Shown one piece after another: positions 50,140 to 58,140 of a DNA stretch of 64,000 nt. The first letter of the stretch is position 1. Each line of letters begins with the position of its first letter. Source of the DNA: Streptomyces sp. R28. GTDB taxonomy: Bacteria > Actinomycetota > Actinomycetes > Streptomycetales > Streptomycetaceae. The DNA lies in assembly GCF_041052385.1 (NCBI RefSeq), contig NZ_CP163439.1, positions 9,909,001-9,973,000 of the forward strand, given 5' to 3'. Made by a program: the position numbers and the translations under genes. A model generated the notes under the pieces. It made no database searches. It was given only the letters and a program-made list of their open reading frames with translations, and was not told the DNA's origin.

Positions 50140-51543
50140 ATGTCCACCGCTCCCTCGACCTCCCCACCCGAGGAGTCGACGCAGCTCGACGCCCCGGCCT
50201 CGGCGCCCCGCAGATGGGCACCGCTGCGTCCGCTGATCCTGCGTCTGCACTTCTACGCCGGAGTGCTCGTCGCGCCGTTCCTGCTCGTCGCCGCGGCCAC
50301 CGGCTTCCTGTACGCCGGTGCGTTCCAGGCCGAGAAGATCGTGTACGCCCACGAGATGACCGTCCCGGTCGGCGACGAGAAACTGCCGATATCCGAGCAG
50401 GTCGCCGCCGCGCGCAAGGCCCACCCCGAGGGCACGGTCTCGGCGATACGGCCCTCCCCGGCGGACGACGCCTCCACCAGGGTCCTGCTGTCCGGCGTCA
50501 AGGGCGTCGATGCCGACCACACGCTCGCCGTGTTCGTCGACCCGTACACCGCGAAGGTGCGCGGCGCCCTCGAACAGTACGGCTCGACCGGCGCGCTGCC
50601 GCTGCGCACCTGGATCGACGAGCTCCACCGCGACCTGCACCTCGGTGAGACCGGCCGCCTCTACAGCGAGCTCGCCGCGAGCTGGCTGTGGGTGATCGCG
50701 GGCGGCGGCCTGGTGCTGTGGTTCTCCCGCCGCCGTGCCCTGCGCAAGGTGCGCGGGACCAGCGGGCGCCGCCGCACGCTCGGGCTGCACGGCACGGTCG
50801 GCGTCTGGGCCGCGGCCGGGTTCTTCTTCCTCTCGGCGACCGGCCTGACCTGGTCGGCGTACGCCGGCGCCCACATCGACGAGCTGCGCACCTCGCTCGG
50901 CCAGGCCACCCCGTCCGTCTCGGCCACGGCGGGCGGCGACCACGCGGCTCACGGCGCCGCCGCGGGTACCGGCGGGAGCGGCGAGCACGGCGTCGGCCTC
51001 GACAAGGTGCTGGCGGCCGCGCGCGCCGAGGGCCTGGGTGATCCCGTGGAGATCGTGCCGCCCGCCGACGCCTCGTCCGCGTACGTGGTGAAGCAGGTGC
51101 AGCGCAGCTGGCCGACGAAGCAGGACGCGGCCGCGATCGACCCGTCCACCGGCGAGGTCACCGACGTGCTGCGGTTCGCCGACCACCCGGTGCTCGCCAA
51201 GCTGACTCGCTGGGGCATCGACCTGCACACGGGCGTCCTCTTCGGCCTGGTCAACCAGATCGCCCTGATGCTGCTCGCGCTCTCGCTGATCCTGCTGATC
51301 GTGTGGGGCTACCGCATGTGGTGGCAGCGCGGGCGCGGGTCGGCGTTCGGTCGCCCCGTCCCGCGTGGCGCCTGGCAGCAGGTACCCCCGCAGATCCTGG
51401 TCCCGCTGGTGGCGGTCGTCGCCGTACTCGGCTACTTCGTACCGCTGTTCGGCATCTCGCTGGCCGCGTTCATCGTCGTGGACGTCGTCCTCGGAGAGAT
51501 GGCGCAACGGCGGGGGAAGCGGACGCCCGCGCAAGTGAACTAG
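50140..51543 (+). CDS. PepSY-domain integral membrane protein
   Basis: A 467-residue membrane protein with four main hydrophobic segments: ILRLHFYAGVLVAPFLLVAA near residue 33, ASWLWVIAGGGLVLWFSRRR near residue 180, TVGVWAAAGFFFLSATGLTW near residue 217, and IALMLLALSLILLIVWGYRM near residue 380, plus one or two at the end. PepSY-type extracytoplasmic domains sit between them. The motif W-x-DELHRDLHLGETGRLYSE near residue 155 has the conserved His. Relatives act in iron-siderophore reduction or heme handling. A His/Gly-rich insert near residue 268-287 may bind metal. GGAG lies 9 bases before ATG 50140. Confidence 0.88.
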   Translation: MSTAPSTSPPEESTQLDAPASAPRRWAPLRPLILRLHFYAGVLVAPFLLVAAATGFLYAGAFQAEKIVYAHEMTVPVGDEKLPISEQVAAARKAHPEGTVSAIRPSPADDASTRVLLSGVKGVDADHTLAVFVDPYTAKVRGALEQYGSTGALPLRTWIDELHRDLHLGETGRLYSELAASWLWVIAGGGLVLWFSRRRALRKVRGTSGRRRTLGLHGTVGVWAAAGFFFLSATGLTWSAYAGAHIDELRTSLGQATPSVSATAGGDHAAHGAAAGTGGSGEHGVGLDKVLAAARAEGLGDPVEIVPPADASSAYVVKQVQRSWPTKQDAAAIDPSTGEVTDVLRFADHPVLAKLTRWGIDLHTGVLFGLVNQIALMLLALSLILLIVWGYRMWWQRGRGSAFGRPVPRGAWQQVPPQILVPLVAVVAVLGYFVPLFGISLAAFIVVDVVLGEMAQRRGKRTPAQVN

Positions 51544-51569
51544 CGGAAGTGAACTAGAGGGGTGAAGGA

Positions 51570-51606
51570 CTTGGGGCCCGGTTCCGGGGGGAAACCGGGC
51601 CCCAAG
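51570..51606 (+). terminator. Strong hairpin terminator after the PepSY gene
   Basis: CTTGGGGCCCGGTT (51570-51583) pairs perfectly with AACCGGGCCCCAAG (51593-51606), a 14-bp stem with a 9-base loop, starting 27 bases after the PepSY stop. It is followed by CATTACT. It could also stop transcripts from the convergent TPR gene. Confidence 0.88.
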
Positions 51607-51615
51607 CATTACTCT

Positions 51616-51642
51616 GCTCGATTAGCTCGATTAGCTCGATTG
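51616..51642. repeat. Three tandem copies of a 9-bp repeat
   Basis: GCTCGATTA, GCTCGATTA, GCTCGATTG follow one another directly between the terminator and the stop codon of the TPR gene. The AT-rich unit stands out in this GC-rich DNA. Confidence 0.85.
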
Positions 51643-51643
51643 C

Positions 51644-51991
51644 TCAGAGCCGCTCGAAGTCACCCGCCAGCGCCGAGGCGAGGCGCATGTGCGGCTCGGC
51701 CTCCGCGTCGCGTCCCTGCCGTTGCAGAGTGCGGCCCAGCATCAGCCGGGCGTAGTGCTCGACGGGGTCGTGCTCGACGATGACGCGCAACTCGCCCTCC
51801 GCCCGCTGCAGTTGGGCCGAGTGGTAGTAGGCGCGCGCCAGCAACAGCCGCACTCCGGTCTGCTGCGGCGCCTCCTCGACCAGCTTGCCGAGGACGCGCG
51901 CGGCGGCGGCGTAGTCCTTGGCGTCGAAGAACATCTGCGCGCGCTCCCAGCGCTCGGCCGGTGTTCCGTGGTCGTAGTACGTCGTGTCCAC
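51644..51991 (-). CDS. Tetratricopeptide-repeat protein
   Basis: A 115-residue protein made of about three TPR units: AERWERAQMFFDAKDYAAAA, VRLLLARAYYHSAQLQRAEG and YARLMLGRTLQRQGRDAEAE, each with the small-residue pattern of paired helices. It is a likely protein-binding adaptor. GTG at 51991 follows GGGAGG. The next genes on the same strand, 64 bases upstream, are the MarR pair, but a common transcript is uncertain. Confidence 0.85.
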   Translation of the reverse strand: MDTTYYDHGTPAERWERAQMFFDAKDYAAAARVLGKLVEEAPQQTGVRLLLARAYYHSAQLQRAEGELRVIVEHDPVEHYARLMLGRTLQRQGRDAEAEPHMRLASALAGDFERL

Positions 51992-52055
51992 TCGTGACCT
52001 CCCTCGACTTCGACGCCGTCAACGGAGGGTGGTCGTTCAATATTCCACTACTGTC

Positions 52056-52520
52056 TCAGCCGGCCATGGCAGCAAGTTCGGCGTTGGCCCGCTCGGTGAT
52101 GAGGGTCAGTACTCGTCCGGCGGCGGCCAGGTCCTCCGTCGGCAGGCCGGCGTAGATCCGGGCGGTGATGGGGGCGGTCGCAGCGGAAGTGCTGTCGTAC
52201 AGCTCCCGTCCGGCGTCCGTGATCCGCACCTGGGACGGCCCCTGAGGGGCCAGTAGCTCCGCGGCGATCAGTTCGTCGACCACGGAGTGGGCCTGCGCGG
52301 CGTCGATCTTCAGCGAGCCGACGACACCATCGATGACGCGGTCCCGCTCCACCGGCCCGTCGGCGACGGCGACGAGTCGGAGGGTGACGGACTGCTGGAA
52401 TGTCGCGCCGTGGCGGGTCAGTACCTGTTCGAGAAGCGCGCGGCCGGCGTAGTGGGCCAGGGCTATGACTCGGGGGCCGACCAGGGGAGTGGTGGTGGTC
52501 GTGGGAGTGGTCGCGCTCAT
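52056..52520 (-). CDS. MarR-like winged-helix protein
   Basis: A 154-residue protein. After a Thr-rich leader it reads ALAHYAGRALLEQVLTRHG, FQQSVTLRLVAVADGP, SVVDELIAAELLAPQGPSQV, RITDAGRELYDSTSAATAPI and ERANAELAAMAG, which fits the MarR fold and the pattern of Streptomyces MarR-type proteins. Its ATG overlaps the stop codon of the upstream MarR gene (ATGA), so both are made together. Tandem MarR pairs may form heterodimers or one may tune the other. Confidence 0.75.
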   Translation of the reverse strand: MSATTPTTTTTPLVGPRVIALAHYAGRALLEQVLTRHGATFQQSVTLRLVAVADGPVERDRVIDGVVGSLKIDAAQAHSVVDELIAAELLAPQGPSQVRITDAGRELYDSTSAATAPITARIYAGLPTEDLAAAGRVLTLITERANAELAAMAG

Positions 52521-53008
52521 GGCTGCTCCTTGTCGGATTCACTGTCTGGGGCAAGCGGGTCAAGAGGTGCGTCGAGCAGGGTCGCGAGGTCGCGCGTCAA
52601 CTCCCGGGTGCGCGCACTGTCCAGGCCGCCGAGCGGCGCCAGCAGCTGCTGCAGGAGACCTTGGACCACCCTGATGGCCTGCCGGGTCCGCTCGCGACCC
52701 TCCTCGGTCAGCGCCAGCTGCACCGCGCGCGGATCCCGGGGATCCCGGGTGCGTTCGAGGAGCCCGGCGGTTTCCAGGGAGCGTGCCAGCTTGGAGACGT
52801 AGAGGGGCTCTAGCCCGGTGTGGTCGGCGAGGCGCCGCTGACTGGGGCGCTCTCCGCGGCGCTGCATGCCGTACAGCGAGGCCACCAGCGCGTACTGCGC
52901 ATGGGTGAGCCCCAGCGGGGTCACGGCCCGGTCGACCGCGACCCGCCACTTCGTGGACAGGCGCCACACCAGGAAACCGGGCGAGGCGTTCTCGGAACCC
53001 TTGCTCAT
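52517..53008 (-). CDS. MarR-family transcriptional regulator
   Basis: A 163-residue regulator: LVWRLSTKWRVAVDRAVTPL, LTHAQYALVASLYGMQRRGE, PSQRRLADHTGLEPLYVSKL (recognition helix), ARSLETAGLLERTRDPRDPR, QLALTEEGRERTRQAIR. ATG 53008 is the likely start. Directly upstream are two exact 15-bp repeats (53019-53048), probably its operator. It is divergent from pirin. Confidence 0.9.
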   Translation of the reverse strand: MSKGSENASPGFLVWRLSTKWRVAVDRAVTPLGLTHAQYALVASLYGMQRRGERPSQRRLADHTGLEPLYVSKLARSLETAGLLERTRDPRDPRAVQLALTEEGRERTRQAIRVVQGLLQQLLAPLGGLDSARTRELTRDLATLLDAPLDPLAPDSESDKEQP

Positions 53009-53018
53009 GGTCAATACA

Positions 53019-53048
53019 GTACATGGCTACTATGTACATGGCTACTAT
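53019..53048. promoter_or_regulatory. Duplicated 15-bp operator-like sequence before the MarR pair
   Basis: GTACATGGCTACTAT occurs twice, end to end and without mismatch (53019-53033, 53034-53048), 10 bases before the MarR start codon. Across the join GTACAT and ATGTAC also form inverted repeats with 7 bases between. A MarR protein binding here would control its own operon and perhaps the divergent pirin gene. Beyond it CGGGAATGCA is also repeated (53052, 53063). Confidence 0.75.
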
Positions 53049-53132
53049 TTTCGGGAATGCACCGGGAATGCATCGAGACAGGCCCGGGTGACGGACTGAC
53101 GAAGCGACCCCGGCGGGGCTAGTTTGGGCGAC

Positions 53133-54098
53133 ATGAGCAATCTTGATCGCGAGGCGGTGCCCGCCATCTGCGGCGGCCGCGGTTTCGTCGTGGCGGAGCC
53201 CGTACGCGAACTCCTCAGCCCTCGCCACGTCAAGCTCGGCGAGTCCACCGAAGTCCGTCGCCTACTGCCCAACCTGGGGCGGCGCATGGTCGGCGCCTGG
53301 TGCTTCATCGATCACTACGGCCCCGACGACATCGCCGACGAGCCCGGCATGCAGGTGCCGCCGCACCCGCACATGGGCCTGCAGACGGCGAGCTGGCTGC
53401 ACGCGGGCGAGGTCCTGCACCGCGACTCGACCGGGAGCCTCCAGACCATCCGCCCGCGTGAACTGGGCCTGATGACCTCCGGCCGGGCGATCAGCCACTC
53501 CGAGGAGAGCCCGAAGTCCCACGCCCGCTTCCTGCACGGCGCCCAGCTCTGGGTCGCCCTCCCGGACAGCCACCGCCACACCGACCCGCGCTTCGAACAC
53601 CACGCCGAACTGCCCGTCGTCACGGCGCCGGGCCTGCGGGCCACGCTGATCCTGGGCGGCCTCGACGGCGCGAACTCACCCGGCACGACGTACACCCCGA
53701 TCGTCGGCGCCGACCTGACCCTCGAGCGCGGCGCCGACCTACGCCTCCCGCTGGAGCCGGACTTCGAGTACGCCGTCCTGTCCATGTCCGGCGAGGCACA
53801 CGTGGACGGCGTGCCGGTGCTGCCCGGCTCGATGCTCTACCTCGGCTGCGGCCGCACCGAACTCCCGCTGCGCGCGGGCTCGGACGCCGGCCTGATGCTC
53901 CTCGGCGGCGAGCCGTTCGAGGAGGAACTGATCATGTTCTGGAACTGGATCGGGCGATCTCAGGAAGAGATCGTACAGGCCCGTCAGGACTGGATGGAAG
54001 GCTCCCGGTTCGGGGAGGTGAAGGGGTACGACGGGGCTCCACTACCGGCACCGGAACTGCCGCCGGTGCCGTTGAAGCCGCGAGGAAGAGTGCGCTGA
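53133..54098 (+). CDS. Pirin family protein
   Basis: A 321-residue bicupin. The metal site is in PPHPHMGLQTASWLHAGEVL near residue 74 (two His) with the third His and Glu in GRAISHSEESP near residue 113. LGLMTSGRAISHSEE and FLHGAQLWVALP are typical. Bacterial pirins may act as quercetinases or bind metabolic enzymes. ATG at 53133 is preferred over an ATG 9 bases earlier. It is divergent from the MarR pair, which may respond to a quinone or flavonoid. Confidence 0.92.
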   Translation: MSNLDREAVPAICGGRGFVVAEPVRELLSPRHVKLGESTEVRRLLPNLGRRMVGAWCFIDHYGPDDIADEPGMQVPPHPHMGLQTASWLHAGEVLHRDSTGSLQTIRPRELGLMTSGRAISHSEESPKSHARFLHGAQLWVALPDSHRHTDPRFEHHAELPVVTAPGLRATLILGGLDGANSPGTTYTPIVGADLTLERGADLRLPLEPDFEYAVLSMSGEAHVDGVPVLPGSMLYLGCGRTELPLRAGSDAGLMLLGGEPFEEELIMFWNWIGRSQEEIVQARQDWMEGSRFGEVKGYDGAPLPAPELPPVPLKPRGRVR

Positions 54099-55116
54099 CC
54101 TGCGGGAACGTGTCAGCGTTGGTGGCCGCGGGCGGAAGGTGGTCGGGTAATTCTCACTGCTTCCACCTGCTTGCCGGAAGGCGTGCAAACAGCCGGCTGG
54201 CTCAGGTCGGGACGGTTGGCGATTCCACGGTGTGGCTGTCTGTGGGCGGCTGTGGCAGGACTCTTGCTGACCTAATGCTGACTTTGCTGACGCCTCGTCA
54301 GGCTCGGGTGAGGGGCTCTTTTCCAAGCTCCGGGGCTTGCGGAGGCGTTTGCAGGTTCGGTGGTGTCCGGACCGATGCTGACCTGGCTGGCGGTCGAGTC
54401 AGGCGTTGCGGAGGGACGGCGTCGCTCACACTGCCGCCTTGTTGAGGGCTCACAAGATTCCGTTGCCGCCGCTGTCCTCGGCAGCGCCGCTTGCGTCCGA
54501 TCCGAAGGTGCTGTGCCGGAGAGTGACTAGCAGGTTCTTCGTCTGCTCGTGGTACATCACGCGCATCGCCCTGACCAGTGAGAATGAGCGGTTCTAACGG
54601 ACGTGGGCCGACTCTGGACCGAGTATGGTCCGGATCTTGGTCGTGAGGTGATGCGGCAGCAGAGGGCAGCGGGTATGGCAGGCGGACCATCACTCGGGAA
54701 TCCGGAGAGGAAGAGACCTTCTTGAAGTCGTCTACCAGGCGGTCCTGACCTGCGGCAATGCAACCGATCAGGTCTCTGAGCTGCACGGATCTCTCTTTCC
54801 TGGTCCTTCAGCTTCGTGCCTCGTTAGGCAGTCGACTCTCCCCACGCGCTCCCCAGACACGCTCGTACTCCCCAGATTCTCCCCAGAGGAGCTGCGGTGG
54901 AGGCACATGCGGCGGAGTGTTGGAGGGCGTCCGATCAACAGCATCGGTCACGGTGAGTGAGGGAGCGAGGTAGACGGGAAGTGCGGCAGTGGGTTGTGCT
55001 CTGCTGGCCGGTGGAGCGCCGTTCGGTGAAGCGAGGGTGTCAGCGGCGCCTCCTAGGGTGTGAGTGCTGCGTCGGTCGGTGTCGTATCGCTGGGAACCGG
55101 TGGGGAGTGGCGCGTC
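54099..55116. other. Gene-poor kilobase before the STAND-like gene
   Basis: No gene can be supported in about 1,020 bases. Base composition and codon-position bias are weaker than elsewhere and short frames on both strands have many rare residues (for example 54406-54597). Short GCTGAC repeats cluster at 54265-54295 and again near 54380. I looked for a tRNA that could be an integration site and found none. It may be decayed DNA acquired together with the gene that follows. Confidence 0.6.
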
Positions 55117-55729
55117 ATGGAGTGGCCGTGTCTGCCGTGGAAGCGGCGGGTTTTCCCGCTGGGGGAGCCTTTGGAGTCGGATCGCTATGGCTGGCCGCAG
55201 GCGTCGTTGTTTTCTGGCTCGGCTCCCGGGCGGCCGCTGGCTGACGAGCGAGCGGTACCTGTACTCGTCCTGCGGGGTGAGTGGGGCATGGGCAAGTCGT
55301 ACGCGTTCGAGCAGGAACAGCGTGACCTTGAGGCCGCGGGTCTTCCTGTGCAGCGGCTCGATCTCGGTAGGTGCGGTACAGACCCGGCTCGCGCTGCGGC
55401 GAAGCTGGCCGCGGTGTTCCAGCCGCCGACCGACGCGACTGAGTGGCACGTGCTCCTGGACGGCCTGGACGAAGGGCTGGACAACCTGCTGGAACTGGAC
55501 CAATTGCTCATTGAGCAGGTGGAAGGTCTGGAGGATGAGGCTCGGAGGGGGCTGCGTCTGCGTATCAGTTGCCGCACGGCTCGATGGCCGTCCGGGCTGC
55601 ACACAGAACTGTGCCGGCTTTGGGCCGTGAACCAGGTGGCGATGGTTGGTCTAGCGCCGCTCTCGCGGGACGATGTCACTCTGGCCGCTCGCGCCGTTCA
55701 TTTGGAAGACCCAGCCGCCTTCTCACGCC
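55117..55729 (+). pseudogene. STAND-like NTPase, C-terminally truncated by an IS3 element
   Basis: The first 204 codons of a larger protein are intact and then run into the left end of the insertion sequence. A P-loop VLRGEWGMGKSYAFEQEQ is near residue 50 and a Walker B-like EWHVLLDGLDEGLDNLLELD near residue 108, followed by LRLRISCRTARWPSGLHTEL near residue 145. This order is that of STAND/NACHT-type ATPases, many of which are antiphage or signalling proteins with long C-terminal sensor regions, here lost. The N-terminus MEWPCLPWKRR has no recognised domain. GGGGAG precedes the ATG. The frame would add 12 or so IS-encoded residues. Confidence 0.7.
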
Positions 55730-55779
55730 TGAAGCGCTCCGGGTCTGATGGAGGCTCGATTCCCTGAGAGGATCGAGTC

Positions 55780-56106
55780 ATGGCACGTCCGTCCCCCTAC
55801 CCTGCCGAGCTTCGTGAGCGTGCGGTGCGCATGGTCGCGGAGGTCCGCCCCAACTATCCGACCGAGTGGGCCGCGATGAAGGCGGTGGCCGCGAAGCTGG
55901 GCATCGGAGCGGCGGAGACGGTGCGGACCTGGGTCCGCAAAGCGCAGGTGGACACCGGCCAGCGGCCCGGCACCTCCTCGGAGGAGGCCGCGGAGATCAA
56001 GCGGCTGCGGGCCGAGAACGCCGAACTGCGGCGGGCCAATGAGATCTTGAAGGCGGCGTCGGCTTTCTTCGCGGCCGAGCTCGACCGGCCGTCGAAGCGC
56101 TCGTAG
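55780..56106 (+). CDS. IS3-family transposase OrfA
   Basis: A 108-residue DNA-binding component. AELRERAVRMVAEVRPNYPT, KLGIGAAETVRTWVRKAQVD form the helix-turn-helix at residues 8-60, and RLRAENAELRRANEILKAAS near residue 75 is the leucine-zipper coiled coil typical of OrfA. A frameshift near its end would join it to the OrfB frame to make the full transposase. Confidence 0.92.
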   Translation: MARPSPYPAELRERAVRMVAEVRPNYPTEWAAMKAVAAKLGIGAAETVRTWVRKAQVDTGQRPGTSSEEAAEIKRLRAENAELRRANEILKAASAFFAAELDRPSKRS

Positions 56107-56129
56107 CGTTCATCGACGAGTTCAAGAAG

Positions 56130-57023
56130 GTGTTCGGCGTCGAGCCGATCTGCCGTGTGCTCTCCGGCCACGGACTGAAGATCGCAACCAGCACCTACTA
56201 CCCCGCCAGGAACCGTGCACCCAGCGCCCGGGCGATCCGGGACGCGGAGCTGAAAACCCAGATCAGCCGCGTCCACGCCGACAACTACGGCGTCTACGGG
56301 GTCCGCAAAGTCTGGCGGCAGCTGCACCGTGAGGGCATCGAAGCAGCCCGCTGCACAGTCGCCCGGCTGATGCGCGACCTGGGCCTGGAGGGTGCCCGAC
56401 GGGGGAAGAAGATCCGCACCATCATCCGGGACGACGGCCAGGACAGGGCTGGTGACCTGCTCCGGCGCGACTTCACCGCGGCACGTCCGAACGAGCGGTG
56501 GGTGGCCGACTTCACCTATGTCGCCACCTGGTCCGGGATCGTCTACGTCGCGTTCGTCGTGGACGTGTTCTCCCGAGCGATCGTGGGCTGGTCCGCAGCC
56601 ACCAGTAAGCGGGCCAAGCTCGTCCTCGACGCCCTCGACATGGCCCTGTGGCGCCGCGACCGTGCCGGAACTCCCGCTGGACCAGGGCTGGTTCATCATT
56701 GGGATGCGGGCAGTCAGTACACATCGTTCGCGTTCACCGCGCACCTCCTCGACGCCGGCATCGACGCCTCGATCGGCACCGTCGGCGACGCCCTGGACAA
56801 CGCGCTCATGGAATCCCAGATCGGCCTCTACAAAACGGAGTTGATCAAGCCCCGTCGGCCCTGGCGCGGCCTCTCCGACCTCGAACTCGCCACCGCGGAA
56901 TGGGTCAACTGATTCAACAGCCAACGCCTCCACACAGCGACTGGCGATTTCCCGCCTCACGAGCACGAAACCAACTACTACGCTCAACACCAGCCCCAAC
57001 CGGCGGCTGGAGTCAACGCATAG
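56130..57023 (+). pseudogene. IS3-family transposase OrfB with nonsense mutation
   Basis: The DDE integrase domain is present: RPNERWVADFTYVATWSGIV with the first Asp, VHHWDAGSQYTSFAFTAHLL with the second, and DALDNALMESQIGLYKTELI with the Glu. After AEWVN, however, a TGA at 56910-56912 stands where relatives have Trp (EWVDWFN). Beyond it the same frame goes on to FNSQRLHTATGDFPPHEHET and stops at 57023, 37 codons later. So the C-terminal tail is lost unless the stop is read through, and the element is probably immobile on its own. Confidence 0.88.
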
Positions 57024-57051
57024 AGCCTCCACCGACCCCGGAGCGCTTCAT

Positions 57052-57297
57052 AGGGCCGTGTTCCGGGACGGTCGGACCCTGGCCGAGCTGCGCCGGGTGA
57101 CTTACGACGGTGAGGGCTGGGGCCTGTGCCACGATCGAGCACGGGGCCGGCTCATGATGAGTGAGGGCAGCGCAACCCTGTCGCTACGCAACCCGCAGTC
57201 CTTTGAGCTGCTGGGCCGGATCACGGTCCGCGACGGTGACGGGCCCGTAAGCGGGCTGAACGAGCTTGAGTGCACCGGCACGGACGTGTGGGCCAAT
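57052..57297 (+). pseudogene. Glutaminyl-peptide cyclotransferase, internal fragment
   Basis: About 80 codons reading VFRDGRTLAELRRVTYDGEG, WGLCHD, RLMMSEGSATLSLRNPQSFE, LLGRITVRDGDGPVSGLNEL and VWAN match the glutamine cyclotransferase beta-propeller family, which makes N-terminal pyroglutamate. The 5' part is replaced by the IS3 element and the 3' part by an IS5-type remnant at 57298. No start or natural stop remains. Confidence 0.8.
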
Positions 57298-57740
57298 GAG
57301 CTCTTTCAGTGTGGCCACCGTTCGGGTGACGACGTAGGTGCCCACAACGGACAAGGCTCCCCTGCCGTTGAGGGAGGTTTTCGACGTCTCAACTCGCTGG
57401 CGCAGGAGCCTTGTTGGTTTCCTATCCTGCCGCACTCGACCTGCCTCACGCCTTGGTCGAGTGGGTAACCATGCTCATCGTCACCCGCGAGGGTGACCGC
57501 CGCTGCAAGCTCCCGCCGCACCAACGTGCCCTCGTCGGCCTGGTGTACCTGCGGCGGCACGACACCCTCGCCCAGATCGCAGCCGGCTTCGGCATCTCCG
57601 TCGGCACTGCCCACGCCTACATCGCGGCAGTCGTCAGCCTGCTCGCCGAACGTGCACCGGGCCTGCTGCGTGCCCTGCGCCAGGCCGACCCGGACTACGT
57701 CCTGCTCGACGGCACCCTGGCCGAGTGCGACCGGGTCGGC
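57298..57740 (+). mobile_element. IS5-type transposase remnant
   Basis: A frame opening at TTG 57411 reads SYPAALDLPHALVEWVTMLI, KLPPHQRALVGLVYLRRHDT, LAQIAAGFGISVGTAHAYIA and PDYVLLDGTLAECDRVG, the helix-turn-helix region and first catalytic Asp of an IS5-family DDE transposase. It breaks off at about 57740, so two thirds are missing. The region 57350-57410 holds a long imperfect hairpin (AAGGCTCC ... GGAGCCTT), perhaps the end of the element. Confidence 0.75.
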
Positions 57741-57769
57741 GGGCCGTTCGCTTGCCTTCGCCCAGTAAT

Positions 57770-57803
57770 TCGGTTCGAGCATGACGAGTCCGAGGATGAT
57801 CAT
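57770..57803 (-). pseudogene. Possible 5' end of a DUF6131-like small membrane protein gene
   Basis: On the minus strand ATG 57803, preceded by AGGAG, begins MIILGLVML, as in the small hydrophobic DUF6131 proteins, but the sequence then turns into EPNYWAKAS, unlike them. I suspect the gene was cut off when the IS5-type element or its flank arrived. The match is only about nine residues, so this is weak. Confidence 0.3.
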
Positions 57804-57886
57804 GGCGCGCTCCTGGGATCTGCTTCCTCTCCTCACGGTAGAACCGTTCTGCCAGGCAGGGCCACCACCCCAGGAGGCGTAGCGCC

Positions 57887-58057
57887 ATGGTCTTCGTCCT
57901 GGTTCTGCTCATCTGCGCCATCACGCTGATCGTCATCGGCGCTGTCGTCGACGGCATGCTGTATCTGCTCTCCACCGGCGTGCTGCTCCTCATCGCCGCC
58001 GTGCTGTACCTGCTCGTGCGCTCGGTATCGCGCATGCGCCGACGCCCGGCCCACTAA
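57887..58057 (+). CDS. Small two-helix membrane protein
   Basis: A 56-residue protein, almost entirely two membrane segments (VFVLVLLICAITLIVIGAVV and LLSTGVLLLIAAVLYLLVRS) followed by a basic tail SRMRRRPAH. AGGAGG precedes the ATG at 57887 with good spacing, and GC at third positions is high, which supports it as real. The function is unknown; similar small proteins occur beside stress genes. Confidence 0.72.
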   Translation: MVFVLVLLICAITLIVIGAVVDGMLYLLSTGVLLLIAAVLYLLVRSVSRMRRRPAH

Positions 58058-58140
58058 CTGTTGTGTTGACCAGTGTGTGGCGACGACCCGGCCCAAAGGC
58101 GAGCCTGGCGAGGAGCCGGCAGATCAGGCTTGGATCACCG

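Larger units (their letters stand above)
55730..57050 (+). mobile_element. IS3-family insertion sequence, about 1.32 kb
   Basis: Terminal inverted repeats are visible: TGAAGCGCTCCGGG at 55730 on the left and CCCCGGAGCGCTTCA ending at 57050 on the right, with GGAGGCTC/GAGCCTCC continuing the match further in. Between them are orfA and orfB in the usual overlapping-frame layout. No 3- or 4-base target duplication can be seen at the ends, and the flanks belong to unrelated genes, so a deletion or recombination has probably followed insertion. Confidence 0.9.

Noticed and set aside
54099..55116. tRNA gene as an integration site for the STAND-like gene
   Set aside because: No T-loop GGTTCGAATC-like box with matching acceptor stem could be found on either strand.
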